The notes under the pieces are model-generated. The model made no database searches. It saw nothing but the letters and a program-made list of their open reading frames with translations, and was not told the origin of the DNA. From the NCBI RefSeq assembly GCF_007050985.1, contig NZ_VHSF01000001.1, forward strand, positions 1,116,001 through 1,180,000: DNA of 64,000 nucleotides. Reading direction: 5' to 3'. This DNA comes from Christiangramia sabulilitoris (GTDB lineage Bacteria > Bacteroidota > Bacteroidia > Flavobacteriales > Flavobacteriaceae). How positions within the stretch are numbered: position 1 is the stretch's first letter; each line of letters opens with the position of its first letter. Shown here in pieces: positions 9,402 to 18,628 of the stretch. The position numbers and the translations under genes are program-made.

Positions 9402-11195
9402 TTATTCTGTATGGTAATGATTGTATATAATTCCCGCCCGGGATGCACCTACCACTTCGCTAAGGTCTTTTATCGTGGCCTCTTTCACTCTTTTAAGTGA
9501 TCTGAAATGCTTTAGTAATTCCACCACAGTTTTTTCCCCTATTCCCGGTATAGACTCCAGCTCTGTATTGAGGGCTGCCTTACTCCTTTTATTGCGGTGA
9601 AAGGTGATCCCGAATCTATGCGCCTCATTTCTTAACTGCTGAATGATCTTTAAGGTTTCCGATTTCTTGTCTAAATATAAAGGAATTGGATCTTCGGGGT
9701 AAAATATCTCCTCGAGTCGCTTCGCAATACCTATTATAGCGATCTTTCCCCTCAAACCCAGGTCATCAAGGGCTTTTACCCCGCTAGATAACTGTCCTTT
9801 ACCACCATCTACGATAATAAGTTCCGGCAGATCTTCTCCTTCATTTAATAACCTGCGGTAGCGCCTGAAAACGACTTCCTCCATAGAAGCAAAATCGTCT
9901 GGTCCTTCAACGGTCTTAATATTGAATTTACGATAATCTTTTTTACTCGGCTTACCATTCTTAAATACTACGCAGGCAGCAACAGGATTACTCCCCTGAA
10001 TATTGGAATTATCAAAGCACTCTATATGTCTTGGCTCTTTACTTAACCTAAGGTCCTCCTTCATTTGTGCCATTACCCGGTTAACATGCCGGTCTGGGTC
10101 TACGATCTTCATTTGCTTGAATCTTTCCTGACGGAAATACTTCGCATTTCTTTCAGAAAGTTCAACGATCTTCTTTTTATCACCAAGTTTTGGAACAGTG
10201 ATCTTAAGGTCCTCACCCACATCTACCTTGAAAGGAACGTAAATTTCTTTAGAATTTGAGCTGAATCGTTGACGTATTTCTACAATAGCAAGTTCCAGGA
10301 GCTCATGATCACTTTCATCCAGCTTCTTCTTCATCTCGATGGTATGTGACCTTATAATGGCCCCATGGGAAAGCTGGAGAAAATTCACATAGCCATAACC
10401 TTCATCTGTAACTACTGAAAATACATCCACGTTATTGATCTTTGGATTCACCACCGTTGATTTTGCCTGGTAGTTTTCCAGCACATCGATCTTATTTTTA
10501 ATTCGCTGGGCATCCTCAAATTCCATCTTCTCTGCATGCGCCTTCATTTGATTTCTGAAACGCTGTAAAGAGTCCTTGAAATTACCTTTTACGATCTGCC
10601 TGATGGCCTCGATATTTTCATTATACTCTTCTTCAGATTGCAAAGCCTCGCAGGGTCCCTTGCAATTGCCAAGATGATATTCCAGGCATAGTTTGAATTT
10701 TCCCTGCCTGATTTTGTCTTCTGCCAGATCATAATTACAGGTTCTTAACTTATACAGACCTTTAATTAAATCCAATAAGGTATTAACCGTTTTAAAACTG
10801 GTAAACGGTCCGTAATATTCGCTGCCATCCTTAATCAATCTCCGGGTAGGGAAAACCCTGGGGAACCGCTCATTTTTAATGCATATCCAGGGATAAGTCT
10901 TGTCATCCTTTAGCATCACATTGAAACGAGGTTGCAGCTTCTTTATAAGATTATTTTCGAGTAAAAGAGCATCGGTCTCAGAGGCAACCACGATATGCCT
11001 TATTTCGCGAATTTTCTTGACCATAACCCCAATACGGTGGCTATCGTGATTCTTATTAAAATATGAGGTTACTCGTTTCTTAAGATTTTTGGCCTTGCCA
11101 ACATAAAGTATCTTCCCATTCTTATCGAAATATTGATAAACTCCCGGGCTGTTGGGCAAAGTTTTTAATTGAACTTCCAGAGCAGGTTTTTCCAT
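9402..11195 (-). CDS. uvrC: UvrABC system protein C
   Basis: Nuclease of nucleotide excision repair that makes both incisions around a lesion after UvrAB loading. It has 597 aa, the normal length. The N-terminal GIY-YIG domain at about 10-95 has GVYQYFDKNGKILYVGKAKN. A UVR motif lies near 205-240 (KAHAEKMEFEDAQRIKNKI). The C-terminal RNase H-like endonuclease domain has HIECFDNSNIQGSNPVAACVV and IIVDGGKGQL, and a helix-hairpin-helix pair lies at the end (LESIPGIGEKTVVELLKHF). It is the first gene of a two-gene unit with the patatin gene. A TAnnTTTG match lies only 6 nt upstream of the start and is not convincing as a promoter. Confidence 0.97.
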   Translation of the reverse strand: MEKPALEVQLKTLPNSPGVYQYFDKNGKILYVGKAKNLKKRVTSYFNKNHDSHRIGVMVKKIREIRHIVVASETDALLLENNLIKKLQPRFNVMLKDDKTYPWICIKNERFPRVFPTRRLIKDGSEYYGPFTSFKTVNTLLDLIKGLYKLRTCNYDLAEDKIRQGKFKLCLEYHLGNCKGPCEALQSEEEYNENIEAIRQIVKGNFKDSLQRFRNQMKAHAEKMEFEDAQRIKNKIDVLENYQAKSTVVNPKINNVDVFSVVTDEGYGYVNFLQLSHGAIIRSHTIEMKKKLDESDHELLELAIVEIRQRFSSNSKEIYVPFKVDVGEDLKITVPKLGDKKKIVELSERNAKYFRQERFKQMKIVDPDRHVNRVMAQMKEDLRLSKEPRHIECFDNSNIQGSNPVAACVVFKNGKPSKKDYRKFNIKTVEGPDDFASMEEVVFRRYRRLLNEGEDLPELIIVDGGKGQLSSGVKALDDLGLRGKIAIIGIAKRLEEIFYPEDPIPLYLDKKSETLKIIQQLRNEAHRFGITFHRNKRSKAALNTELESIPGIGEKTVVELLKHFRSLKRVKEATIKDLSEVVGASRAGIIYNHYHTE

Positions 11196-11289
11196 TACTC
11201 CAAATTTAAAATTTAATTGACAGTCTACTTCGTTTTTTGGCGTATAAAATTTTACAGCTATCTGCCCTTAAAATCCAGTAGCCACGTTT

Positions 11290-11297
11290 TAATTTTG
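11290..11297 (+). promoter_or_regulatory. Candidate -7 box in the uvrC/TonB-receptor gap
   Basis: TAATTTTG fits the Bacteroidota -7 consensus TAnnTTTG and faces the TonB-receptor gene about 200 nt downstream. No clear -33 TTG is present at the right distance, so support is weak. The rest of the 284-nt gap shows no gene. Confidence 0.3.
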
Positions 11298-11500
11298 CAC
11301 CTTTTTACCAATTCAGAAAAGCTCTTCCGGCTCCCTCTCTGGCAGATTCCAGTTATTTCAAAAAATTCTGAAGCATACTTTTTTTGAAATTAGAAAATGC
11401 GCTTTACTTTACAATTGCCCAGGTAAACAAAAAACTTTTCTGTCCATTTTCCCGTATATAGGATAGGAACTTTTTTAAAATGCCCCAATCAACCAAAAAA

Positions 11501-13726
11501 ATGAAAGGAATATTCAATATTATTTATCTGATCTGCGGAATCGGTTTTGCCCAAACTCAAATATTTGAAGGTGAAATAAAAGATGCTAATGGAAATCCTC
11601 TGGAAGACGTTGCCATTTATGACAGCTCATCCGGATACCACACTCACACAAATTCTTCAGGAGAATTCAAATTAAAAAATGCCACAGCTGGAAATATCAT
11701 AAATATTACGATCCTTGGTTTTGAGAGGGAAGATTATATGATCAACCCGGAAGACTTTGATAAAGTAAAGGTTTTCGACCTCAGGGAAGCTACATTCAGC
11801 CTGGAACAGATCATTTTGAGTAGTAACCGTGATCCTCTTAACGAGGTAATTAAAGTAGATCTTCAAACCAATCCCGTAAAATCATCACAGGAGATTTTGA
11901 GAAAGGTCCCGGGGCTAATCATTGGTCAGCATGCAGGTGGTGGAAAAGCAGAACAGATCTTTTTGCGGGGATTTGATATAGACCATGGCACAGACATTTC
12001 CCTTTCTGTATGCGGAATGCCGGTAAATATGGTATCTCACGCCCATGGCCAGGGATACAGCGACCTGCATTTTCTAATTCCTGAAACAATTAAAAATATC
12101 GAATTTGGTAAAGGGCCCTACTACGCAGACCAGGGGAATTTTACAACCGCCGGATTTGTCGATTTTAGGACCATGGATAAAATTGATGAAAATATGGTCT
12201 CCCTGGAGTTGGGGCAGTTTAATACAAGGCGAATGGTTGGAATGTTCCAGGTTCTTGATAAAGACTACAGTAGTGCTTATGTGGCCAGTTCTCTAAACCT
12301 CTCTGACGGGCCCTTTGAAAGTGAGCAAAATTTTAATCGCTTCAATATCATGGGTAAGTATAATTATAGAAAACCCGGGAATGAGGAATTAAACCTGACT
12401 CTTTCCCACTTTCAGAGTAAGTGGGATGCCTCGGGACAAATACCCGAAAGAGCCGTTGCAGATGGTTCAATAAATAGGTTTGGAGCTATTGATGATACCG
12501 AAGGAGGTAATACCTCAAGAACTAACCTTCTATTAAATCACACTAAATTCCTTCCAGGTTCAAAAAAGCTAAGATCACGGGCTTTTTACTCTCATTACGA
12601 TTTCGAGCTTTATTCTAATTTCACCTTTTTCCTTGAAGATCCTGTAAATGGAGATCAGATAAAGCAGAAGGAAGACCGTAATATTATAGGTGCAGAGAGC
12701 AGTATTGATTATTCCGGCAATGAATTACCTCTGGGAATGAGTTATTCTGCGGGGATCGGATTCAGGTATGATGATAGTAATCTTAATGAACTATCCAGAA
12801 CTAAAAACAGAAGGGAATTACTGGAAAGGCTATCATACGGGAATATAGACGAAACCAATATTTATAGCTTTTTAAATTCAGAATTTAACCTGGGCGGGCT
12901 TCAGATAAATCCCGGGATCAGATTAGATTACTTTAATTTTGATTATGAGAATCTAATTACTGAAACTTATGACCGCAAAAGTGAAAATAAACTGTTCTTA
13001 AGTCCTAAACTGAACTTTAACTACGCAGCTTCAGGCAACCTGCAATTATATCTTAAAAACGGTATTGGCTTCCACTCGAACGATACCCGGGTAGTAGTTG
13101 CAAGGAATGCGGAAAAAATTCTTCCCGCAGCCTATGGAACAGATCTTGGAATGGTCTTCAAACCCGGCAATAAATGGATCTTTAATGCTGCGGCATGGCT
13201 ATTATTTCTGGAACAGGAATTCGTTTATGTGGGCGATGCAGCGATCGTGGAACCCAGTGGTAAAACCAGAAGATATGGTTTGGATCTTGGCGCCAGGTTT
13301 CAGGCCAATGACTGGTTATACCTTTATACAGACCTTAATTACACCTATGCCAGAAGTATAGAGGCGCCAGATGGAGAGGATTATATTCCCCTGGCACCTG
13401 AGCTTACTTCATCTGGCGGACTGGCAATAGAAAACCTATCAGGATTTTCTGGTGCGATCTCATACCGCTATGTAAATGACCGGCCTGCCAACGAAGATTT
13501 TAGTATTACGGCAGATGGCTATTTAGTTACAGACCTTAATGTGAATTATCGTTATAAGAACATCCAGGTGGGAATAATCGTAGAAAATCTACTAGATACA
13601 GAATGGAACGAAACCCAGTTTGCCACAGAAAGCAGGTTGCGGAATGAACAATCCCCCGTCGAGGAGATCCATTTCACCCCGGGTACTCCTTTCTTTCTCA
13701 GGGGTAAATTAAGCCTGTACTTTTAA
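11501..13726 (+). CDS. TonB-dependent outer-membrane receptor
   Basis: About 741 aa. I chose ATG 11501 because it begins the signal peptide MKGIFNIIYLICGIGFAQ directly; an in-frame ATG at 11480 would add seven residues in front. After the signal comes a carboxypeptidase-like regulatory domain (about 20-95, FEGEIKDANGNPLEDVAIYD), a plug (about 105-220) and a 22-strand-type barrel ending KLSLYF. The plug contains a His-rich stretch, HGTDISLSVCGMPVN then SHAHGQGYSDLHF, which marks a distinct receptor subfamily that I recognise only by sequence style. The substrate is unknown; metal or metal-chelate uptake is a guess. No TonB/SusD partner is adjacent. A terminator follows. Confidence 0.9.
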   Translation: MKGIFNIIYLICGIGFAQTQIFEGEIKDANGNPLEDVAIYDSSSGYHTHTNSSGEFKLKNATAGNIINITILGFEREDYMINPEDFDKVKVFDLREATFSLEQIILSSNRDPLNEVIKVDLQTNPVKSSQEILRKVPGLIIGQHAGGGKAEQIFLRGFDIDHGTDISLSVCGMPVNMVSHAHGQGYSDLHFLIPETIKNIEFGKGPYYADQGNFTTAGFVDFRTMDKIDENMVSLELGQFNTRRMVGMFQVLDKDYSSAYVASSLNLSDGPFESEQNFNRFNIMGKYNYRKPGNEELNLTLSHFQSKWDASGQIPERAVADGSINRFGAIDDTEGGNTSRTNLLLNHTKFLPGSKKLRSRAFYSHYDFELYSNFTFFLEDPVNGDQIKQKEDRNIIGAESSIDYSGNELPLGMSYSAGIGFRYDDSNLNELSRTKNRRELLERLSYGNIDETNIYSFLNSEFNLGGLQINPGIRLDYFNFDYENLITETYDRKSENKLFLSPKLNFNYAASGNLQLYLKNGIGFHSNDTRVVVARNAEKILPAAYGTDLGMVFKPGNKWIFNAAAWLLFLEQEFVYVGDAAIVEPSGKTRRYGLDLGARFQANDWLYLYTDLNYTYARSIEAPDGEDYIPLAPELTSSGGLAIENLSGFSGAISYRYVNDRPANEDFSITADGYLVTDLNVNYRYKNIQVGIIVENLLDTEWNETQFATESRLRNEQSPVEEIHFTPGTPFFLRGKLSLYF

Positions 13727-13730
13727 AATT

Positions 13731-13770
13731 ATACCTGGAAGGATTTTAATCTCCGGGTATATTATTTTTC
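13731..13770 (+). terminator. Intrinsic terminator after the TonB-receptor gene
   Basis: ATACCTGGA and TCCGGGTAT form a 9-bp stem with one G-U pair around a 12-nt loop, followed by ATTATTTTTC. It starts 5 nt after the receptor stop. Confidence 0.65.
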
Positions 13771-13792
13771 CTGGAATAAATATTATATCCCT

Positions 13793-13800
13793 TACTTTTG
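13793..13800 (+). promoter_or_regulatory. Candidate -7 box for the protease-rimK-aspartoacylase operon
   Basis: TACTTTTG matches TAnnTTTG exactly and lies 38 nt upstream of the protease ATG, just after the preceding terminator. No clear TTG is seen at the -33 position. Confidence 0.45.
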
Positions 13801-13838
13801 CTAAAAAATAAAACAACTGCTTTTTAGTATATTGCATT

Positions 13839-14258
13839 ATGGAAAAAAAAGTGATCGGAAGGATTGATAAAGCAGATTTTCCCTCGTTACATCTCAAGGA
13901 GATTGCTATTAAAATCGATACCGGCGCATATACCTCCTCTATACATTGCAATAATATTATCGAGAAAGATGACGGGATACATTGTACCTTCCTTGATGAT
14001 GAGCATCCAGATTACAACGGCAAAGAATTTATTTTCGAAGATTATGATATCACCTTTGTAAGAAGCAGTAATGGTATTATTCAAAAGAGATACCTGGTCC
14101 AGTCCAATATCAAGCTGTTCCAGAAAATTTATAAGATTACGCTTTCCCTCTCAGACAGGCAGGAAATGAGATATCCGGTCCTTATAGGTAGAAAATTTTT
14201 AACCAAGAAATTTATTGTGGACACCGAGTTAATCGACGTGTCTTTTAACATGAAGTAA
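13839..14258 (+). CDS. Retropepsin-like protease (COG4067, annotated as ATP-dependent zinc protease)
   Basis: 139 aa. The family is often labelled ATP-dependent zinc protease, but the visible signature is the aspartic-protease motif IDTGAYTSSIH (D27-T-G-A) and a later VLIGRKFL segment like the second retropepsin-type element. No zinc HExxH or ATP motif is present. Family knowledge: these small proteins often neighbour RimK-type ATP-grasp ligases. Here rimK starts right after its stop codon and an aspartoacylase-like gene follows. Inferred role: trimming or processing the substrate or product of the ligase. It is probably cytoplasmic, as no signal peptide is seen. Confidence 0.8.
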   Translation: MEKKVIGRIDKADFPSLHLKEIAIKIDTGAYTSSIHCNNIIEKDDGIHCTFLDDEHPDYNGKEFIFEDYDITFVRSSNGIIQKRYLVQSNIKLFQKIYKITLSLSDRQEMRYPVLIGRKFLTKKFIVDTELIDVSFNMK

Positions 14259-15131
14259 ATGAAAATAAGAATTCTTTCAAGAAATCCCCGATTATATTCC
14301 ACCAGCCGACTCGTTGAAGCTGCAAAAAAAAGAGATCACGAAGTAGAGGTAATAGACCCTATTAAGTGTGACCTTATTATTGAAAAGAAAAAACCCACAA
14401 TATTTTATAAAGGTCATTGGCTGGAAGAAACAGATGCTATAATTCCCAGGATTGGTGCTTCGGTTACATTTTTTGGTACAGCCGTGGTAAGGCAGTTCGA
14501 AATGATGGGAACCTTTACCACCACCGAATCACAGGCATTGGTAAGAAGCCGGGATAAATTGAGAAGTCTGCAAATACTTTCCAGGGCTAGACTTGGATTA
14601 CCAAAAACTGTGTTCACCAACTATTCTAAAGATGTTTCTGAAATACTGGAACATGTTGGAGGTGCTCCGGTAATCATTAAACTTTTAGAAGGAACACAGG
14701 GATTGGGAGTCGTACTTGCTGAAACTCAAAACGCTGCTGAATCTGTTATTGAAGCTTTTAATGGCTTGCAGGCCAGGGTAATTGTTCAGGAATTTATAAA
14801 AGAAGCCGGTGGAGCAGATATTCGTGCATTCGTAGTAGACGGCCAGGTGGTTGGAGCTATGAAAAGACAGGGTAAAGACGGTGAATTCAGATCTAACTTA
14901 CACCGTGGTGGATCCGCCACAGTTATTCAGCTTACAGATGAAGAGGAGAACGCTGCCATCAAAGCGGCAAAAGCCATGGCCCTTGGTGTTGCCGGGGTAG
15001 ATATGCTGCAGAGTAGTCGTGGCCCGCTTATCCTGGAAGTGAACAGTTCTCCGGGTCTGGAAGGCATCGAGGCTGCTACCGGGAAGGATATCGCCAAGAC
15101 GATTATTAGATATATAGAACGAAACGTATAG
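14259..15131 (+). CDS. rimK: RimK-family ATP-grasp ligase
   Basis: 290 aa ATP-grasp enzyme of the RimK type, which adds glutamate (or another amino acid) to a C-terminal or side-chain carboxylate at the cost of ATP. In E. coli the target is ribosomal protein S6. Visible features are the N-terminal domain with [36 protein letters not shown]-like sequence (here RARLGLPKT), the nucleotide-binding segment [17 protein letters not shown], and the metal/ATP residues in [26 protein letters not shown]. It starts on the base after the protease stop and is followed 3 nt later by the aspartoacylase gene, so this is a tight three-gene operon. The true acceptor here is unknown; the S6 assignment is by homology only. 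Confidence 0.9.
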   Translation: MKIRILSRNPRLYSTSRLVEAAKKRDHEVEVIDPIKCDLIIEKKKPTIFYKGHWLEETDAIIPRIGASVTFFGTAVVRQFEMMGTFTTTESQALVRSRDKLRSLQILSRARLGLPKTVFTNYSKDVSEILEHVGGAPVIIKLLEGTQGLGVVLAETQNAAESVIEAFNGLQARVIVQEFIKEAGGADIRAFVVDGQVVGAMKRQGKDGEFRSNLHRGGSATVIQLTDEEENAAIKAAKAMALGVAGVDMLQSSRGPLILEVNSSPGLEGIEAATGKDIAKTIIRYIERNV

Positions 15132-15134
15132 TTT

Positions 15135-16136
15135 ATGCCCCGTATAGACAAGAACAATGTTCTTGAAATTTTAGGTGAAAAAGTATTACCGGGAAAAGGC
15201 GCCACTATTAATTTCAATATGGCTAAGCTGTATACAACCACTTCGGTGGAAGTACCAGTGATCATTGAGCGTTCCAAAAAACCCGGCCCGGTAGTTTTGT
15301 TAACGGCAGGTATTCATGGAGATGAGATCAATGGTGTGGAAGTAGTTCGCCAAATCATCTCTAAAGGCATTAATAAACCAAAAACCGGAACGATCATTTG
15401 CATTCCTATTGTAAACATTTTCGGCTTTTTGAATATGGCACGGGAATTCCCCGATGGCAGAGATCTAAACCGGGTATTTCCGGGTACCAAAAACGGCTCT
15501 CTGGCGAGTCGATTCGCTTTCCAGTTTGTAAAAAAGATCTTACCTATCGCCGACTTTTGTCTGGATTTTCATACCGGTGGCGCAGCACGATTTAATGCCC
15601 CGCAAATCAGGGTGAAAAAAGGAGATGAGCAAAGTATAAAATATGCGAAGATCTTTAATGCTCCTTTTACGATTCACTCAAAGACCATTACCAAATCATA
15701 CAGGGAAACCTGTTCAAAATTAGGTATACCTGTACTATTATTTGAAGGTGGAAAATCCCAGGACAGTAATAAGGAGGTCGCCAGATATGGAGTTGAAGGA
15801 GCTATGAGGATACTGAGTCACCTGGATATGCTCGCTCCAAAATTCGATTATCCTGAAGTAAAAAAGGAAACGGTGCTCATTGGCAGCAGCGCCTGGCTTA
15901 GGGCGAAATACAGCGGACTGCTTCATGTGAAAATACCTTGTGGTAAACATGTGGTAAAAGGAGAGTATATCGCCACCATTACAGACCCTTACGGAAAATT
16001 CAGCCATAAGATCAAGAGCGTCAGCGAGGGTTATGTCATTAATGTAAATGAATCCCCTATCGTGTATCAGGGAGATGCCATTTTTCATATTTCTGTGCAG
16101 CCTAAAACAGAGGAACATGAACAAGGAGGAGCTTAG
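15135..16136 (+). CDS. Succinylglutamate desuccinylase/aspartoacylase-family metallohydrolase
   Basis: 333 aa zinc carboxypeptidase-fold enzyme of the AstE/aspartoacylase group. Zinc ligands are visible in GIHGDEINGVEV (H and E) and FCLDFHTGG (H), with the candidate catalytic Glu in LLFEGGKSQ. The C-terminal beta-rich domain carries HVVKGEYIATITDPYG. Family members cleave N-acyl amino acids. Beside RimK and the retropepsin-like protease, an amide-bond hydrolase would fit as the eraser or processing step for RimK-made bonds; this is inference from context. It overlaps the next gene by 20 nt, which suggests translational coupling. Confidence 0.85.
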   Translation: MPRIDKNNVLEILGEKVLPGKGATINFNMAKLYTTTSVEVPVIIERSKKPGPVVLLTAGIHGDEINGVEVVRQIISKGINKPKTGTIICIPIVNIFGFLNMAREFPDGRDLNRVFPGTKNGSLASRFAFQFVKKILPIADFCLDFHTGGAARFNAPQIRVKKGDEQSIKYAKIFNAPFTIHSKTITKSYRETCSKLGIPVLLFEGGKSQDSNKEVARYGVEGAMRILSHLDMLAPKFDYPEVKKETVLIGSSAWLRAKYSGLLHVKIPCGKHVVKGEYIATITDPYGKFSHKIKSVSEGYVINVNESPIVYQGDAIFHISVQPKTEEHEQGGA

Positions 16137-16689
16137 AAAAAAATACAAGGATCTGAGGAAAACTTTGGAACCTTCAGAAATTGAAGAAAAGAGTCTTGAA
16201 ATAGCCAACAGAACCCTTCAGTTATCCATCTGGGATCACAGATATTACCATATCTTTCTTAGTATTTCTGAAAAAAAAGAAATAGATACCGAGTATTTAT
16301 TACATATTCTCCAGGGAAAAGACAAGGAAGTAATTATTCCGAAGACCAATTTTGGTACCGGTGAGATGCAGAACTACCTGTTAACAGATCATACCGTGAT
16401 TAAGAAAAACCGCTGGGGAATCCCTGAACCGGTAGATGGTATAGAGATAGCCAGTGAAAAACTGGAAGTTATATTTGTTCCCTTGCTGGCATTCGATAAA
16501 CAGGGGCATCGTATAGGTTATGGTAAAGGTTTTTACGACCGGTTCCTGGCATCCTGTAAACCTGAAATTATCAAAGTAGGGCTTTCATTTTTTGAACCGG
16601 TGCAAGAGATAAAAGAGATCATTCAGGATGATATTCCGCTGGACTACTGTGTGACCCCTGAAAAGATTTATGACTTTGGTAAAAAATAA
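16117..16689 (+). CDS. 5-formyltetrahydrofolate cyclo-ligase
   Basis: 190 aa, ATP-dependent conversion of 5-formyl-THF to 5,10-methenyl-THF. The start is set at ATG 16117, preceded by no clear ribosome site, because the homologous N-terminus is MNKEELRKKYKDLRKTL; a longer frame from 16048 would add 23 residues unlike the family. The ATP/folate-binding signature GHRIGYGKGFYDRFLA is present near residue 150, and the earlier basic segment VIIPKTNFGTGEM fits. It overlaps the aspartoacylase gene by 20 nt. A single-domain protein of normal size. Confidence 0.92.
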   Translation: MNKEELRKKYKDLRKTLEPSEIEEKSLEIANRTLQLSIWDHRYYHIFLSISEKKEIDTEYLLHILQGKDKEVIIPKTNFGTGEMQNYLLTDHTVIKKNRWGIPEPVDGIEIASEKLEVIFVPLLAFDKQGHRIGYGKGFYDRFLASCKPEIIKVGLSFFEPVQEIKEIIQDDIPLDYCVTPEKIYDFGKK

Positions 16690-16742
16690 TTTTTGTAGGG
16701 AAAGGCTTAATACGTTATTTTTAACCTGAACAAATCTCTTTG

Positions 16743-18197
16743 ATGCTTAACGATCTGCAGTTAAACAGTATACTGGAAGACTTTGACATTGCCTACTGGA
16801 AAATTAATCTTTTTTCCAAGGATATCGTTTGGTCTAACCATTTCAACATACTGGTAGGCCAACCCGAGATTGAAGAAGACAGGTTCGAGTTTTTTATAAA
16901 TCATATCCTGCATCCAGATTACCGCTACGATTTCAGAATACATTTCGAAAAGCTTATCAAGGAAAATGAGCCGTTTAGTTTTGAGATAAAATTAAAGCTC
17001 GAGAATGGCAAGTACCGCTGGTTCGAATGTAAGAACCAAAAAACCCGCGATACCGAGTTTCGTGAAACGGCCGTTCTGCTATTCGTAAATATCCATCAAA
17101 CCAAGCGTGATCAATACACGATAGAAGAGAATTTTTTCTATTACCGGGAAACTGCAGAGATGACCTCTACCGGAGGCTGGTATGTGGATACCGTAAATAA
17201 GAATATCTACTGGGATGATGTGTCTCTGAAGATCGTTGAATGCCCCCGCGATTTCCAGCCGGCATATAAAGACCGTATGAAATTCTATGCCAAGGAGCAC
17301 CACAACCGGATGCGGAATGCTTTTGACAAGTGCGAAAACTTCGGAATTCCTTTTAAACTGGAACTTAAAATGGTCTCTTTTCAGCATCGGGAATTTTGGG
17401 TAAGACTTACAGGGAAACCGGTCTATAATGACGAACAGGAAGTTGTAGGAATAAGAGGTGTTCTTCAAAATATCGATGAGAACAAAAACAATGAGCTTAA
17501 CCTGCAGAACTCACTGGATATTATCGCCACACAAAATTCGAGATTATTCAACTTTGCCCATATAGTGTCTCATCACCTGCGATCTCATAGCAGCAATCTT
17601 AGCCTCATTGTTGAACTGCTACGGGAATCGAAAACAGATCGTGACAAACTCGATCTGCTGGCAAATGTGGAGGATGTTTCAGACAACCTTGATTCTGCTA
17701 TTTCCAGACTGAATGATATTGTAAGTATCCAGACATCATTGAAGAAAGAACCGGTTACAATTAAGTTTGAAACTGCCCTTGAGGTTGTTCTAGCATCAAT
17801 TTCTTCACTGATTAATCGAGAAAATGCAAAAATCGTCGCTGAATTTCAAGACTTGAAAGAAATTCGCTATATCCCTGAGTATCTTGAAAGTATTTTACTA
17901 AATTTAATCACGAACGCTATCCGGTATAAACAGCCGGGGCGAAAACCAGTCATTTTTATACAGACCTACGTCGAGAACGACAAAGAATACTTAGAAGTCA
18001 GCGACAATGGTATGGGTATAGACCTCGATGAATATGGTGAAAAGATGTTTGGCATGTATAAAACCTTTCATCCCAGTAATCCCGAGGCAAAAGGAATTGG
18101 CTTGTTTATAACGAAAAACCAGGTAGAGGCCCTTGGGGGTACTATATCTGTTAGCAGTACCTTAAATATAGGTACAACATTTAAAATCAAATTCTAG
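16743..18197 (+). CDS. PAS-domain sensor histidine kinase
   Basis: 484 aa, no membrane segments, so a cytoplasmic sensor. Two PAS/PAC-like regions (about 1-120 and 130-250, with GKYRWFECKN and HREFWVRLTGKPVYNDE) precede a dimerisation/phosphoacceptor helix with NFAHIVSHHLRSHSSN (candidate His in HIVSHHLRS). A HATPase_c domain follows, with N box LITNAIRYKQPG, G1 VSDNGMGIDLDEYG and G2 KGIGLFITKN. I use ATG 16743; a TTG three bases earlier is less likely. The response-regulator gene begins 12 nt after the stop, so the two form a cognate pair. The signal is unknown. Confidence 0.9.
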   Translation: MLNDLQLNSILEDFDIAYWKINLFSKDIVWSNHFNILVGQPEIEEDRFEFFINHILHPDYRYDFRIHFEKLIKENEPFSFEIKLKLENGKYRWFECKNQKTRDTEFRETAVLLFVNIHQTKRDQYTIEENFFYYRETAEMTSTGGWYVDTVNKNIYWDDVSLKIVECPRDFQPAYKDRMKFYAKEHHNRMRNAFDKCENFGIPFKLELKMVSFQHREFWVRLTGKPVYNDEQEVVGIRGVLQNIDENKNNELNLQNSLDIIATQNSRLFNFAHIVSHHLRSHSSNLSLIVELLRESKTDRDKLDLLANVEDVSDNLDSAISRLNDIVSIQTSLKKEPVTIKFETALEVVLASISSLINRENAKIVAEFQDLKEIRYIPEYLESILLNLITNAIRYKQPGRKPVIFIQTYVENDKEYLEVSDNGMGIDLDEYGEKMFGMYKTFHPSNPEAKGIGLFITKNQVEALGGTISVSSTLNIGTTFKIKF

Positions 18198-18208
18198 ATT
18201 CTATTACA

Positions 18209-18625
18209 ATGGGGCAAAAAGTAGAACTAGCGTGTATCATCGATGATGATAAGATATACGTGAACTTAGTTAAGAAGATCATTGAGATCAAAAAACTTTC
18301 AGAGAACCTTCTCATTTACAAGAACGGGAAAGAGGCTTTAGATTATTTCAAGGACATTATGGAAAATGTCACCGATGAAGATAAGCTGCCAGACATTATC
18401 TTTCTGGACCTTAATATGCCAGTTATGGATGGCTGGGAATTCCTAAATGAATTTATAAAGATCAAGAACAGCCTGAATAAAAAGATCACTCTTTACGTGG
18501 TGAGTTCCTCTATAGATCCTCGTGATCTTGAGAGAGCCAAATCTTTTAACCTGGTCACCGACTACCTTATAAAACCAATAGAACTTAAAAAGTTCGAAAA
18601 GATCTTTGAAAAAACTGCCGCTTAA
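18209..18625 (+). CDS. Single-domain response regulator
   Basis: 138 aa, a receiver domain only, with no DNA-binding output. The acidic pocket IIDDD, phospho-acceptor Asp in IFLDLNMPVMDGWEF, Thr/Ser-equivalent in YVVSSSID and Lys in YLIKPIEL are all present. Such stand-alone receivers usually act by protein contact or phosphorelay. It follows the PAS kinase by 12 nt and is very probably its partner. The gene ends 3 nt from the convergent lspA stop. Confidence 0.92.
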   Translation: MGQKVELACIIDDDKIYVNLVKKIIEIKKLSENLLIYKNGKEALDYFKDIMENVTDEDKLPDIIFLDLNMPVMDGWEFLNEFIKIKNSLNKKITLYVVSSSIDPRDLERAKSFNLVTDYLIKPIELKKFEKIFEKTAA

Positions 18626-18628
18626 ATC

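Noticed and set aside
16048-16116. Longer N-terminus for the 5-formyl-THF cyclo-ligase
   Set aside because: The extra 23 residues lie inside the aspartoacylase gene and do not resemble the family; ATG 16117 gives the conserved start.
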